DNA from: Streptomyces tateyamensis
GTDB lineage: Bacteria > Actinomycetota > Actinomycetes > Streptomycetales > Streptomycetaceae
NCBI RefSeq assembly: GCF_003205575.1
Contig: NZ_PYBW01000022.1
Location: forward strand, 96,015-160,014
Direction: 5' to 3'
Length of the DNA stretch: 64,000 nt
In this document: piece after piece, positions 1-7,659 of the stretch
How positions within the stretch are numbered: position 1 is the first letter of the stretch
Layout: every line of letters starts with the position of its first letter
The notes under the pieces: generated by a model
Database searches by the model: none
The model's input: only the letters and a program-made list of their open reading frames with translations
Told to the model about the DNA's origin: nothing
Position numbers and translations under genes: made by a program

Positions 1-814
1 GCGCGACCACCCCGCCGGGCCCGGGCACCACCAGGTCGGCCCGCTCGGCCACCTCGCGCACCGGCGGCTCGCCGGTGACCGGGCCGCTGGCCACCAGCAG
101 GCCGGGCAGGCCCTGCCCGCGCAGCCGCTCCACGGCAGCGAAGGCGGCCAGGTCGCCCAGGTCGTCGCCGGCGTAGAGCACCGCGCGGGCGCCGCGCTCG
201 GCGAGCAGTCCGGTCAGCGCCGCCCCCTTGTCCACGCCGGGCGGGCGCAGCTCCAGCACCATCCGGCCCGGCTCGACCACCAGGCCGTGCGCGGCGGCCA
301 GCTCCGCCAGCGGGGCGCGCAGCAGCTCGAGCACCGCGTCGGGGTCGTCGGTGCGCCGGGTGTGCACCGCCAGCGAGCGCTCCTTGTCCTCGACCGCGAT
401 GCCCGGCGGCAGCGCCAGCCCGGCCAGCAGGCCCGGCAGGTCGGCGCGGAGCGCGGCCACCCCGGCGGGCGGCGGCGGGGCGGTCAGCTTGCCGGTGGCG
501 CCCTCCCAGCGCTCGGCGCCGTAGTGGCCGAGCACCACCAGGTCGGCCAGGCCCGGCTGGTCGGCGAAGCCGCCGAGCCGCACCGCGCCGAGCGCCGGGC
601 GGCCGGTGACCACCGCCAGGCCGCCGGTCAGCGGGGCCAGCCGGGCCAGGGCCGCCGCCGCGCCGGGGTGGGCGCGGGCCTGCTCGGGGTCGGTGACGAT
701 CGGTGCCAGGGTGCCGTCGAAGTCGAAGGCCAGCACGGCGCCGGCCGGGTCGGCCAGCAGTGCCGCCAGGCCCGCTCGGCCTGCGGGGGTGGTCGGTTCC
801 AGCGCGATGCCCAT
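1..814 (-). CDS. otsB: Trehalose-6-phosphate phosphatase (C-terminus cut by window edge)
   Basis: HAD-family phosphatase that removes phosphate from trehalose 6-phosphate in the OtsA/OtsB route to trehalose. About 271 residues are visible. The HAD nucleophile motif FDFDGTLAP lies at residues 30-38 (D31, D33), VVTGRP follows, and YAGDDLGD near the left edge is the metal-binding motif IV. All catalytic motifs are therefore present and only the last few residues are missing. The start is the ATG at 814 (MGIALEPTTPAG). No otsA is visible in the window; it may lie beyond the left edge. Confidence 0.93.
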   Translation of the reverse strand, partial: MGIALEPTTPAGRAGLAALLADPAGAVLAFDFDGTLAPIVTDPEQARAHPGAAAALARLAPLTGGLAVVTGRPALGAVRLGGFADQPGLADLVVLGHYGAERWEGATGKLTAPPPPAGVAALRADLPGLLAGLALPPGIAVEDKERSLAVHTRRTDDPDAVLELLRAPLAELAAAHGLVVEPGRMVLELRPPGVDKGAALTGLLAERGARAVLYAGDDLGDLAAFAAVERLRGQGLPGLLVASGPVTGEPPVREVAERADLVVPGPGGVVA

Positions 815-850
815 GGCCGCCAACCTACCCAGGACCCCGGGGCGGCTAAC

Positions 851-1078
851 TCACCGCGCCGCGCGGCGCGCCGCGCGGAGCCGGCGCAGCCGGTTGACCA
901 GCACCGGCTGGGCGGCGAGCGCCTCGGGGCGGTCCAGCAGGGCGTTCAGCAGCTGGTAGTAGCGGGTCGCCGAGACGCCCAGCTGCTCGCGCACCGCCTG
1001 CTCCTTGGCCCCCTGGGTGCGCCAGGGCCGGGCCTCCAGGGCCAGCACCGCCTGCTCGCGTTCGGTCAGTTCCGTCAC
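851..1078 (-). CDS. DUF3263 small helix-turn-helix-like protein
   Basis: A 75-residue protein beginning at a GTG (VTELTEREQAVLALEARPW) and matching the small actinobacterial DUF3263 family. The central part (EQAVREQLGVSATRYYQLLNALLD) reads as a helix-turn-helix, so DNA binding is likely but the target is unknown. It lies between otsB and the sugar-binding lipoprotein, all on the minus strand. A much longer open frame runs upstream of this GTG, but it is the antisense shadow of the lipoprotein gene. Confidence 0.8.
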   Translation of the reverse strand: MTELTEREQAVLALEARPWRTQGAKEQAVREQLGVSATRYYQLLNALLDRPEALAAQPVLVNRLRRLRAARRAAR

Positions 1079-1131
1079 CCGGCCATTGTCCGCGAGCCGG
1101 GCGCCGCGACAAGCCGCGCCACCCGCCGCGG

Positions 1132-2397
1132 CTACAAGCCGCGCTGGCGCTTGGAGGCGTCCTCGGCGAACTGCTGCAGTTCGCCCAGGACCGGCGCCGG
1201 GTCGCTGGTGACGGCCTTGCCGATGTCGGTCTTCACCTTCCCGCTGACGGTGTCCCAGGCCGGGTCGCCCAGCGGGTAGAAGTTGGCGGCCGGCAGCGCG
1301 TCCAGGAAGGGCTTGAGGTCGGGGTGCTTGCCGCTGTTGGTCATGTCCTCCAGGGTGTCCTGGGTGACCGGGAGCAGGTTGTACTGCTCGTCGAAGGCGA
1401 GGGTGTTCTCCTTCGTGTAGGCGAAGTTGAGGAACTCCCGGATCTGGCTGCGGTGGTTGTTGGCCTTGAAGGCCAGCATCCAGTCGGCCACGCCCAGGGT
1501 GCGGTTCTTGGCCTGCGGATCCTTGCGCGGGATCTGCGCGGTGCCGTAGTCGATGTGGCCGCCGGTGGCCTTCTGGACCAGCGCGGGGTGGCCGTTGAGC
1601 ATCGCGACCCTGCCCTTGGCGAAGTCGTCGAAAGCGGTGGCCCGGCCGACCGTGCCCGGGTCGGGGTAGGTCAGCCGGGTGTCGACCAGGTTGGCCTTGA
1701 GCCAGCCGAAGGTGTCCTCGTTGGCCTGGCTGTCCAGGGTGTAGAGGCCGGCGTCGTCGGTCAGGCCGCCGCCGCCGCTCATCGTCCACATCATCGACTC
1801 GGCCTGGGCCTCCTCGGGCCCCAGCGGCAGGCCGTACGGGATCACCCCGGGGACCTTGGCCTTGATCAGTGCGGCGTCCGCCTTCAGCTCGGACCAGGTG
1901 GCGGGCGGCTGGGCGATGCCGGCCTTGGCGAAGATCGCCTTGTTGTAGAAGAAGGTCCGCGAGGAGGAGACGAACGGGATCCCGTACTGGGTGCCCATCA
2001 CCTGCCCGGCCCGGCTGAAGGCGTCCAGCAGATTGGCCTCGGTGTCCATCGAGAGCACCTCGCTGGCCTCGTAGAGCCGGTCGGCCGCGACCTGGTCCGC
2101 GTAGCCGCCGGTCTGCACCAGGTCGGGGGTGTGGCCGTTCTTGACCATCTCGGCGACCCGCTTGTCGATGTCGGTCCAGTTGATCACCTGGACGTCGATC
2201 CTGATCTTGGGGTGGTCGGCCTGGAACCGCCGGGCCAGGTCGTCCCAGTAGTGCTGGGAGCTGTTGGTGGGGTTGTCCCCGTAGTCGGCGGCCACCAGCT
2301 TGAGGGTGACCGGGCCGTCGCTGCCGATACCGAGGACGCCGCAGCCGGAGAGCAGCAGCGCGCTGCTCGCCAGGGCGGCACTGAGCCGGGACTTCAA
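1132..2397 (-). CDS. Sugar ABC transporter substrate-binding lipoprotein
   Basis: Family 1 extracellular solute-binding protein. The charged n-region, hydrophobic core and lipobox LLLSGC give a lipid-anchored extracellular protein of about 420 residues. Typical SBP features include FYNKAIFAKAGI and PATWSELKADA. The start chosen is the TTG at 2397, preceded by AAGG 11 bases upstream, which gives a normal-length signal peptide. A frame-open TTG at 2451 would add 18 residues but has no ribosome site. A DasR-type palindrome lies just upstream (2463-2478), so GlcNAc or chitooligosaccharide uptake is the likely role. No permease or ATPase gene is adjacent, so it must borrow partners encoded elsewhere. 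The substrate is inferred from context. Confidence 0.85.
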   Translation of the reverse strand: MKSRLSAALASSALLLSGCGVLGIGSDGPVTLKLVAADYGDNPTNSSQHYWDDLARRFQADHPKIRIDVQVINWTDIDKRVAEMVKNGHTPDLVQTGGYADQVAADRLYEASEVLSMDTEANLLDAFSRAGQVMGTQYGIPFVSSSRTFFYNKAIFAKAGIAQPPATWSELKADAALIKAKVPGVIPYGLPLGPEEAQAESMMWTMSGGGGLTDDAGLYTLDSQANEDTFGWLKANLVDTRLTYPDPGTVGRATAFDDFAKGRVAMLNGHPALVQKATGGHIDYGTAQIPRKDPQAKNRTLGVADWMLAFKANNHRSQIREFLNFAYTKENTLAFDEQYNLLPVTQDTLEDMTNSGKHPDLKPFLDALPAANFYPLGDPAWDTVSGKVKTDIGKAVTSDPAPVLGELQQFAEDASKRQRGL

Positions 2398-2462
2398 GGA
2401 ACGGACCGCCTTAGCGCGCGGGTGAGGGGAAGGTGGCGAGAAGGTTGCCAAACCCGCGGCCC

Positions 2463-2478
2463 ACTGGTCTACACCAAG
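2463..2478 (-). promoter_or_regulatory. Candidate DasR-responsive element (dre) before the SBP gene
   Basis: ACTGGTCTACACCAAG closely matches the Streptomyces dre consensus (A-C/T-TGGTCTAGACCA-C/G-T), the operator of the GntR regulator DasR. It lies 66 bases upstream of the chosen SBP start. DasR normally represses and is released by glucosamine-6-phosphate, so the SBP should respond to GlcNAc. This is a motif match only. Confidence 0.7.
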
Positions 2479-2504
2479 ATGACGGACCGTTACCGAAGTG
2501 CCCG

Positions 2505-2531
2505 CCGCCGTTGCGCGATGCGCAACGGCGG
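2505..2531 (-). terminator. Stem-loop after the DeoR regulator gene
   Basis: A perfect 12-bp inverted repeat (CCGCCGTTGCGC on the left arm) with a 3-nt loop. It sits 65 bases past the stop of the leftward DeoR-type gene and upstream of the SBP dre site. There is no U-tract, as is common in this genus. It probably ends the regulator transcript and insulates the SBP promoter. Confidence 0.6.
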
Positions 2532-2595
2532 TCTCGGCCGGCTGTCGGACCGTCAGGCCCCCGGGCTGCTCAGGCCGTCGGACCCCGCGGGCTCC

Positions 2596-3390
2596 TCAGA
2601 CCGTCAGGACCTGTATTCCCGACTCGGCGAAGGAAGCGGCCAGGTCCTCGTCCACCGCCTCGTCGGTGACCAGCACGTCGATCCCGTCCAGCGGGCAGAT
2701 CCGGGCGAAGGCCCGCCGGCCGAGCTTGGAGGAGTCGGCCGCCACCACCACCCGGCGGGCCCGCTCGGCCAGCAGGCGGTTGACGCTGGCCTCGCCCTCG
2801 TGGTGCGCGGTGGCGCCGGCCGCCACGTCCAGCGCGTCCACCCCGAGCACGGTGACGTCCAGGGTCAGCTCGGTCAGCACGGTGGCGGCCAGCGGGCCGA
2901 TCAGCTCGTAGGACTGCGGGCGGGCCACCCCGCCGGTGACCACGATCTTCACGGACGGACGGACCGTCAGTTCGTTGGCGATGTTGAGCGCGTTGGTCAC
3001 CACGGTGAGCGGCTGGCCGGCCCCGGCCTCGGCCCGCTCGGTCAGCTCGGGTCGCACCGCGAGCGCCCGCGCCACCTCGGTGGTGGTGGTGCCGCCGTTC
3101 AGCCCGACCACCTCGCCGGGGGCGATCAGCTCGGCCACCGCCCGGCCGATCCGCTGCTTGGCACCGGCGTTGCGGGCGGTCTTGTAGCGCAGCGGCAGGT
3201 CGTAGGAGACGTTGTGCGCCACCGCGCCGCCACGGGTGCGGGTGACCATCTGCTGGCGGGCCAGCTGGTCCAGGTCCCGGCGGATCGTGGCAGCCGACAC
3301 GCCGAGCGCGGCGGCTGCCTCCTCGACCTCCAACTTGCCATGCTCGGCGAGGAGTTCAAGAAGTCCGTTCCACCGCTCGTATCTGGACAC
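2596..3390 (-). CDS. DeoR/GlpR-family transcriptional regulator of the amino-sugar locus
   Basis: A 264-residue DeoR-family repressor. The N-terminal winged helix (LEVEEAAAALGVSAATIRRDLDQL) carries the family IRRDL recognition motif. It is followed by the DeoRC sugar-phosphate sensor domain with GLNGGTTTTEVARAL and VVAADSSKLGRRAF. The start is the GTG at 3390, preceded by GAAGG at good spacing; the frame stays open upstream but without a better start. It is divergent from the SIS-domain gene and probably senses a phosphorylated amino-sugar or ketose intermediate. DeoR regulators of this type (AgaR) control GalNAc or GlcNAc catabolism in other bacteria. The effector is inferred. Confidence 0.88.
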   Translation of the reverse strand: MSRYERWNGLLELLAEHGKLEVEEAAAALGVSAATIRRDLDQLARQQMVTRTRGGAVAHNVSYDLPLRYKTARNAGAKQRIGRAVAELIAPGEVVGLNGGTTTTEVARALAVRPELTERAEAGAGQPLTVVTNALNIANELTVRPSVKIVVTGGVARPQSYELIGPLAATVLTELTLDVTVLGVDALDVAAGATAHHEGEASVNRLLAERARRVVVAADSSKLGRRAFARICPLDGIDVLVTDEAVDEDLAASFAESGIQVLTV

Positions 3391-3556
3391 GCAGCGCCTT
3401 CCCTCACGCTCGACCGGCAGGTATCGAGACAGCGTCGCACAGCCCCGCCGCAGTGCGGCCGGGTCAGTTGGATCCGGTCCAGGGGATTGCGCAATCATGC
3501 GCGAAAGAGCTATAAATCAATCAGTTTCAAGCAGAGACGAGAGGGGCGCCACCGGC

Positions 3557-4486
3557 ATGACCGCGACCGACAGCTCACTGACCGCCGAGGAACTGGCCAC
3601 CCAGCCGGACTGCTGGCGCCGCGCCGCCGCCCTGGCCGGCTCAGCCGCCGCCGCCCTGCCGCAGCGCGGCGAACGGGCGGCCGTGGTCGGCTGCGGCACC
3701 TCCTGGTTCATGGCGCAGGCCTACGCGGCACTGCGCGAGGCCGGCGGCCACGGCGAGACGGACGCCTTCGCGGCCTCCGAGTTCCCCTACGCCCGGCGCT
3801 ACGACCGGGTGCTGACGATCACCCGCTCGGGCACCACCACGGAGGTGCTGGCCCTGCTGGAACGGCTGCGCGGCACGGTGGCCACCACCTCCCTCACCGG
3901 CGACCCGGCCACCCCGGTGATGACCGCCGCCGACCAGGTGGTGGTGCTGGACTTCGCCGACGAGCGCTCGGTGGTGCAGACCCGGTTCGCCACCACCGCG
4001 CTGGCCCTGCTCCGCGCCCACCTGGAGGCCGAGGGCGCACTGCCGGCCGGCGTGGCCACCGTGGCCGAAGCGGCCGCCGACGCCGAGCGGGCGCTGGCCG
4101 AGCCGCTGCCCGAGGGCGTGGTGACGGCCGACCAGATCACCTTCCTGGGCGCCGGTTGGACCAACGGCCTGGCCCAGGAGGCCGGCCTGAAGATGCGCGA
4201 GGCGGCGGGCTTCTGGACCGAGTCCTACCCGGCGATGGAGTACCGGCACGGCCCGATCGCGATCACCTCGCCCGGCCGCGCCGCCTGGATGTTCGGCGCC
4301 CTGCCGGACGGCCTGGCCCAGGACATCGCCCGCACCGGCGGCCTGCTGGTGGCCGGTTCGCAGGACGGCGGCCTGGACCCGCTGGCCGACCTGGTCCGGG
4401 TGCACCGGCTCGCGGTGGCGGTCGCGGCCGCCCGCGGACTGGACGCGGACAACCCGCGCTCGCTGACCCGCTCGGTGCAGCTGTGA
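3557..4486 (+). CDS. SIS-domain amino-sugar isomerase/deaminase-like protein
   Basis: A 309-residue protein with two SIS domains. The first has VVGCGTSWFMAQAY and TRSGTTTEVLALLERL, the phosphosugar-binding loops. The second has FLGAGWTNGLAQEAGLKMREAAG and ESYPAMEYRHGP, typical of GlmS isomerase-domain and AgaS-like proteins. There is no glutaminase domain, so it is not a complete GlmS. The best role is deamination/isomerisation of GlcN-6-P or GalN-6-P released by NagA, giving a ketose phosphate. The ATG at 3557 follows a GAGAGGGG-type site. It is the first gene of the rightward catabolic set and faces the DeoR regulator across 166 bases. Confidence 0.85.
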   Translation: MTATDSSLTAEELATQPDCWRRAAALAGSAAAALPQRGERAAVVGCGTSWFMAQAYAALREAGGHGETDAFAASEFPYARRYDRVLTITRSGTTTEVLALLERLRGTVATTSLTGDPATPVMTAADQVVVLDFADERSVVQTRFATTALALLRAHLEAEGALPAGVATVAEAAADAERALAEPLPEGVVTADQITFLGAGWTNGLAQEAGLKMREAAGFWTESYPAMEYRHGPIAITSPGRAAWMFGALPDGLAQDIARTGGLLVAGSQDGGLDPLADLVRVHRLAVAVAAARGLDADNPRSLTRSVQL

Positions 4487-4567
4487 CCCCGGACGCAGTG
4501 ACACCCTGAGAACCACCAGCACCCGGAGCGACCAAACTCACCCTTCGTGGATCAGACCAATACGAAC

Positions 4568-4583
4568 ACTGGACTAGACCTCT
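4568..4583 (+). promoter_or_regulatory. Candidate dre (DasR) site upstream of the ROK kinase
   Basis: ACTGGACTAGACCTCT keeps the CTAGACC core of the dre consensus with some mismatch in the outer bases. It sits 29 bases before the kinase GTG. Together with the closer match at 2463-2478, it suggests that DasR controls the kinase-deacetylase pair. The SIS gene ends at 4486, so a separate promoter in this 125-base gap is plausible. Confidence 0.55.
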
Positions 4584-4611
4584 CATCCTCGGGCAAGGGA
4601 AACTGTCCCCC

Positions 4612-5544
4612 GTGAAGCACGTCATCGCACTCGATGTAGGCGGCACCGGCATGAAGGCCGCGCTGCTCGCCCAGGACGGCTCCGTGCTGTTCGAAGCACG
4701 CCGACCGACCGGGCGGGAGCACGGCACCGACGCCGTCGTCGCCACCATCCTCGACTTCGCCGCCGACCTCGCCGAGGAGGGCCGGCGCCGGTTCGACCAC
4801 GGCCCGCTCGCGGCCGGGGTCGCGGTGCCGGGGACGATCGACGAGGCCAACGGGATCGCGGTCTTCTCCGCCAACCTGGGCTGGCGCGACCTGCCGATGC
4901 GCAAGCTGCTCGGCGAGCGCCTGGGCGGCCTGCCGGTCGCCCTCGGCCACGACGTCCGCTCCGGCGGGCTGGCCGAGGGGCGGATCGGGGCCGGCCAAGG
5001 GGTGGACCGGTTCCTGTTCATCGCGCTGGGCACCGGCATCGCCGGCGCGATCGGGATCGACGGCCGGATCGAGGCCGGCGCGCACGGCTACGGCGGGGAG
5101 ATCGGCCACGTGGTGGTCCGCCCCGGCGGACCGGCCTGCGGCTGCGGCGCCCGCGGCTGCCTGGAGACGCTGGCCTCGGCCTCCGCGGTCTCCCGGGCCT
5201 GGGCCGAGGCCAGCGGTCGGCCGGCCGCCGACGCCGCCGACTGCGCGCTCGCGGTGGAGGCCGGCGACCCGGCCGCGCTGGCGGTCTGGCAGCGCGCGGT
5301 GGACGCCCTGGCGGACGGCATCGTGCTGGCGCAGAGCCTGCTCGACCCGTCGACGGTGATCGTCGGCGGCGGGCTGGCCGAGGCCGGCGACACGCTCTTC
5401 ACTCCCCTGCGCGCGGCGGTGGCCGAGCGGTTGACCTTCCAGATGCCCCCGAAGGTCGTCCCCGCCATGCTCAAGGACACCGCCGCATCCCTGGGTGCCG
5501 GCTTGCTCGCCTGGGACCTGCTGACGATGGAGGTGACCGCGTGA
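4612..5544 (+). CDS. nagK: ROK-family sugar kinase, probable N-acetylglucosamine kinase
   Basis: A 310-residue ROK kinase that would phosphorylate GlcNAc or a related amino sugar. The ATP-binding loop DVGGTGMKAALL is near residues 8-19, the catalytic Asp lies in ALGHDVRSGGLAE, and GEIGHVVV with the zinc motif CGCGARGCLE (about 176-185) is diagnostic for ROK proteins. There is no N-terminal winged helix, so it is an enzyme and not a NagC-type repressor. The start is GTG at 4612. Its stop overlaps the nagA start by 4 bases, implying translational coupling. In S. coelicolor the nagK-nagA pair has the same order. Substrate assignment rests on this pairing and the dre site. Confidence 0.85.
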   Translation: MKHVIALDVGGTGMKAALLAQDGSVLFEARRPTGREHGTDAVVATILDFAADLAEEGRRRFDHGPLAAGVAVPGTIDEANGIAVFSANLGWRDLPMRKLLGERLGGLPVALGHDVRSGGLAEGRIGAGQGVDRFLFIALGTGIAGAIGIDGRIEAGAHGYGGEIGHVVVRPGGPACGCGARGCLETLASASAVSRAWAEASGRPAADAADCALAVEAGDPAALAVWQRAVDALADGIVLAQSLLDPSTVIVGGGLAEAGDTLFTPLRAAVAERLTFQMPPKVVPAMLKDTAASLGAGLLAWDLLTMEVTA

Positions 5545-6707
5545 CCGCGGACGTGACGCGACTGGCCGGGGCCCGGCTGGTGCTGCCCGGCGGAGTCGTC
5601 GAGGACGGCCGGCTGGCCTTCTCGGGCACCACGATCAGCGAGATCGGCGGTGAGGGGGCGCCCGGCGAGCTGGACCTGACCGGGTACACCGTGGTCCCCG
5701 GCTTCGTCGACCTGCACGTGCACGGCGGCGGCGGCGCGTCCTACGCCTCCGGCAGCGCCGAGGAGGCGCTGACCGCGGCCCGCACCCACCTGGAACACGG
5801 CACCACCACCACGATCGCCTCCACCGTCACCGGGGAGATCGACGAGGTGTGCCGGCAGGCCGCGGTCCTGTCCGAACTGGTCGAGGACGGGGTGCTGGCC
5901 GGGGTGCACTTCGAGGGACCGTTCATCTCGCCGGGCCGGTGCGGCGCGCACCGCCCGGACCTGCTGCGCGACCCGGACCCGGCGCTGGTGCGCAAGCTGG
6001 TGGACGCCGCCCGCGGCACCGCCCGGATGGTCACCCTCGCCCCCGAACTGCCGGGCGGCCTGGAGTCGGTGCGGATGCTGGCCGACCTCGGCGTGATCGC
6101 GGCCGTCGGCCACACCGACTCCGACTACGCCAAGGCGCTGGAGGCGATCGAGGCCGGCGCCACCGTCGCCACCCACCTGTTCAACGCGATGCCGGGGATC
6201 CAGCACCGCGCGCCGGGCCCGATCGTGGCCCTGCTGGAGGACGAGCGGGTCACCGTCGAGCTGATCAACGACGGCGTCCACCTGCACCCCTCGGTGCTCG
6301 ACCTGGCCTACGGCACGGCCGGCGCCGGGCGGGTCGCGCTGATCACCGACGCGATGGGCGCGGCCGGCATGGGCGACGGCCTCTACCCGCTGGGCCCGCT
6401 GCAGGTCCGGGTCCAGGACGGGGTGGCCCGGCTGGTCGAGGGCGACTCGATCGCCGGCTCCACGCTCACCCTGGACGTCGCCTTCCAGCGCTCCGTGCTG
6501 GTCAACAAGCTGAGCCTGGCTCAGACCGTGCAGTCCGTCTCGACCACCCCGGCCGCCCTGCTCGGGCTGGCCGGCACCACCGGATCGCTGACCGTCGGCC
6601 ACCACGCCGACCTGGCGATCCTCGACTCCCAGACGTACGACCTGGTCGCCGTGGTCCGCCGCGGCGAGTGGATCAAGGGCGCCGAGCGCTTCTCCCGCGC
6701 GGTCTGA
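5541..6707 (+). CDS. nagA: N-acetylglucosamine-6-phosphate deacetylase
   Basis: A 388-residue amidohydrolase that converts GlcNAc-6-P to GlcN-6-P and acetate. The metal and substrate motifs appear in order: DLHVHGGGG, HFEGPFISPGRCGAH, GHTDSDY, THLFNAMPG and ALITDAMGAAG. The length is normal for the family. The GTG start at 5541 overlaps the kinase stop (GTGA), so the pair is coupled. The product would feed the SIS-domain protein upstream or a NagB encoded elsewhere. Confidence 0.93.
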   Translation: MTADVTRLAGARLVLPGGVVEDGRLAFSGTTISEIGGEGAPGELDLTGYTVVPGFVDLHVHGGGGASYASGSAEEALTAARTHLEHGTTTTIASTVTGEIDEVCRQAAVLSELVEDGVLAGVHFEGPFISPGRCGAHRPDLLRDPDPALVRKLVDAARGTARMVTLAPELPGGLESVRMLADLGVIAAVGHTDSDYAKALEAIEAGATVATHLFNAMPGIQHRAPGPIVALLEDERVTVELINDGVHLHPSVLDLAYGTAGAGRVALITDAMGAAGMGDGLYPLGPLQVRVQDGVARLVEGDSIAGSTLTLDVAFQRSVLVNKLSLAQTVQSVSTTPAALLGLAGTTGSLTVGHHADLAILDSQTYDLVAVVRRGEWIKGAERFSRAV

Positions 6708-6774
6708 GCCCGGCTCGGATTCCCCCGGGAGGCGTGCGGCGCCACCGCACCCGCACACCTCCCGAGGGACACCC

Positions 6775-7659
6775 ATGCCACTGGCCACCACCGCCGAACT
6801 GCTCGCCCGGGCCGCCGCCGACCGCCGGGGCCTGCCCGCCTTCAACGTGATCACCCTGGAGCACGCCGAGGCGGTCGCCGCCGGAGCCGAGGTCGCCGGC
6901 ACCCCGGTGGTGCTGCAGATCAGCCAGAACGCGGTCGCCTACCACGGCGGCCGGCTGCTGCCGCTGGCCCGGGCCTGCGCCGAGATCGCCGTGGCCTGCG
7001 CGGTGCCCGCGGCCCTGCACCTGGACCACGTGGAGGACTTCGAGCTGCTGCGGGCCGCGCCCGCGGCCGGCTTCTCCTCCGCGATGTTCGACGCCTCCGC
7101 GCTGCCGCACGCCGAGAACGTCAAGGCCACCGCCGAGGCGGCGGCCTTCGCGCACCGGCACGGCCTGCACCTGGAGGCCGAGCTGGGCCGGGTCGGCGGC
7201 AAGGACGGCGAGCCCCCGCTGCCCGCGCACGCCCCCGGCGCCCGCACCGATCCCGCCGAGGCGGCCGACTACGTGGCCGCCACCGGGGTGGACGCGCTGG
7301 CCGTGGCGGTCGGCAGCTCGCACGCGATGACCAGCCGCACCGCCGCCCTGGACCTGGAGCTGGTCGCCCGGCTGACCGCCGCGGTCCCGGTGCCGCTGGT
7401 GCTGCACGGCAGCTCCGGGGTGCCGGACGGGCAGCTGCGGGCGGCGGTGGCGGCCGGCCTGGTCAAGATCAACATAGGCACGGCCCTGAACACCGCCTTC
7501 ACCCCCGCGCTGCGGACCGCGCTGGCCGAGCTCCCGGAGGCGGTCGACCCGCGCAAGGTGCTGGCCCCGGCGCGCGCCGCGATGGCGGCCACCGTCGCAC
7601 AACTGGCCGCGGTGGTGGCGCTGACGGAGGGTCAGCCGGCGGCTGCGGGGCTCGGGTAG
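6775..7659 (+). CDS. Class II fructose/tagatose-bisphosphate aldolase (KbaY/GatY type)
   Basis: A 294-residue zinc aldolase. It has HLDHVEDFE with the catalytic Asp and zinc His, ELGRVGGKDG, HGSSGVPDGQL and VKINIGTALNTAF, which bind phosphate and zinc. The short length is like GatY/AgaY/KbaY, not the longer FbaA enzymes. It follows nagA by 67 bases with a GAGGG ribosome site. In Aga-type pathways this enzyme cleaves tagatose-1,6-bisphosphate made after AgaS and a PfkB kinase; no PfkB kinase is present here. Fructose-bisphosphate is an equally possible substrate. The last 28 bases overlap the convergent gene on the other strand. Confidence 0.88.
   Translation: MPLATTAELLARAAADRRGLPAFNVITLEHAEAVAAGAEVAGTPVVLQISQNAVAYHGGRLLPLARACAEIAVACAVPAALHLDHVEDFELLRAAPAAGFSSAMFDASALPHAENVKATAEAAAFAHRHGLHLEAELGRVGGKDGEPPLPAHAPGARTDPAEAADYVAATGVDALAVAVGSSHAMTSRTAALDLELVARLTAAVPVPLVLHGSSGVPDGQLRAAVAAGLVKINIGTALNTAFTPALRTALAELPEAVDPRKVLAPARAAMAATVAQLAAVVALTEGQPAAAGLG

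Noticed and set aside
1324..4509. A 1061-codon open frame on the plus strand crossing four genes
   Set aside because: It is the antisense shadow of the GC-rich lipoprotein and DeoR genes; the amino-acid composition is Gly/Arg/His/Gln-rich without any domain, and the real genes on the same bases have clear families.
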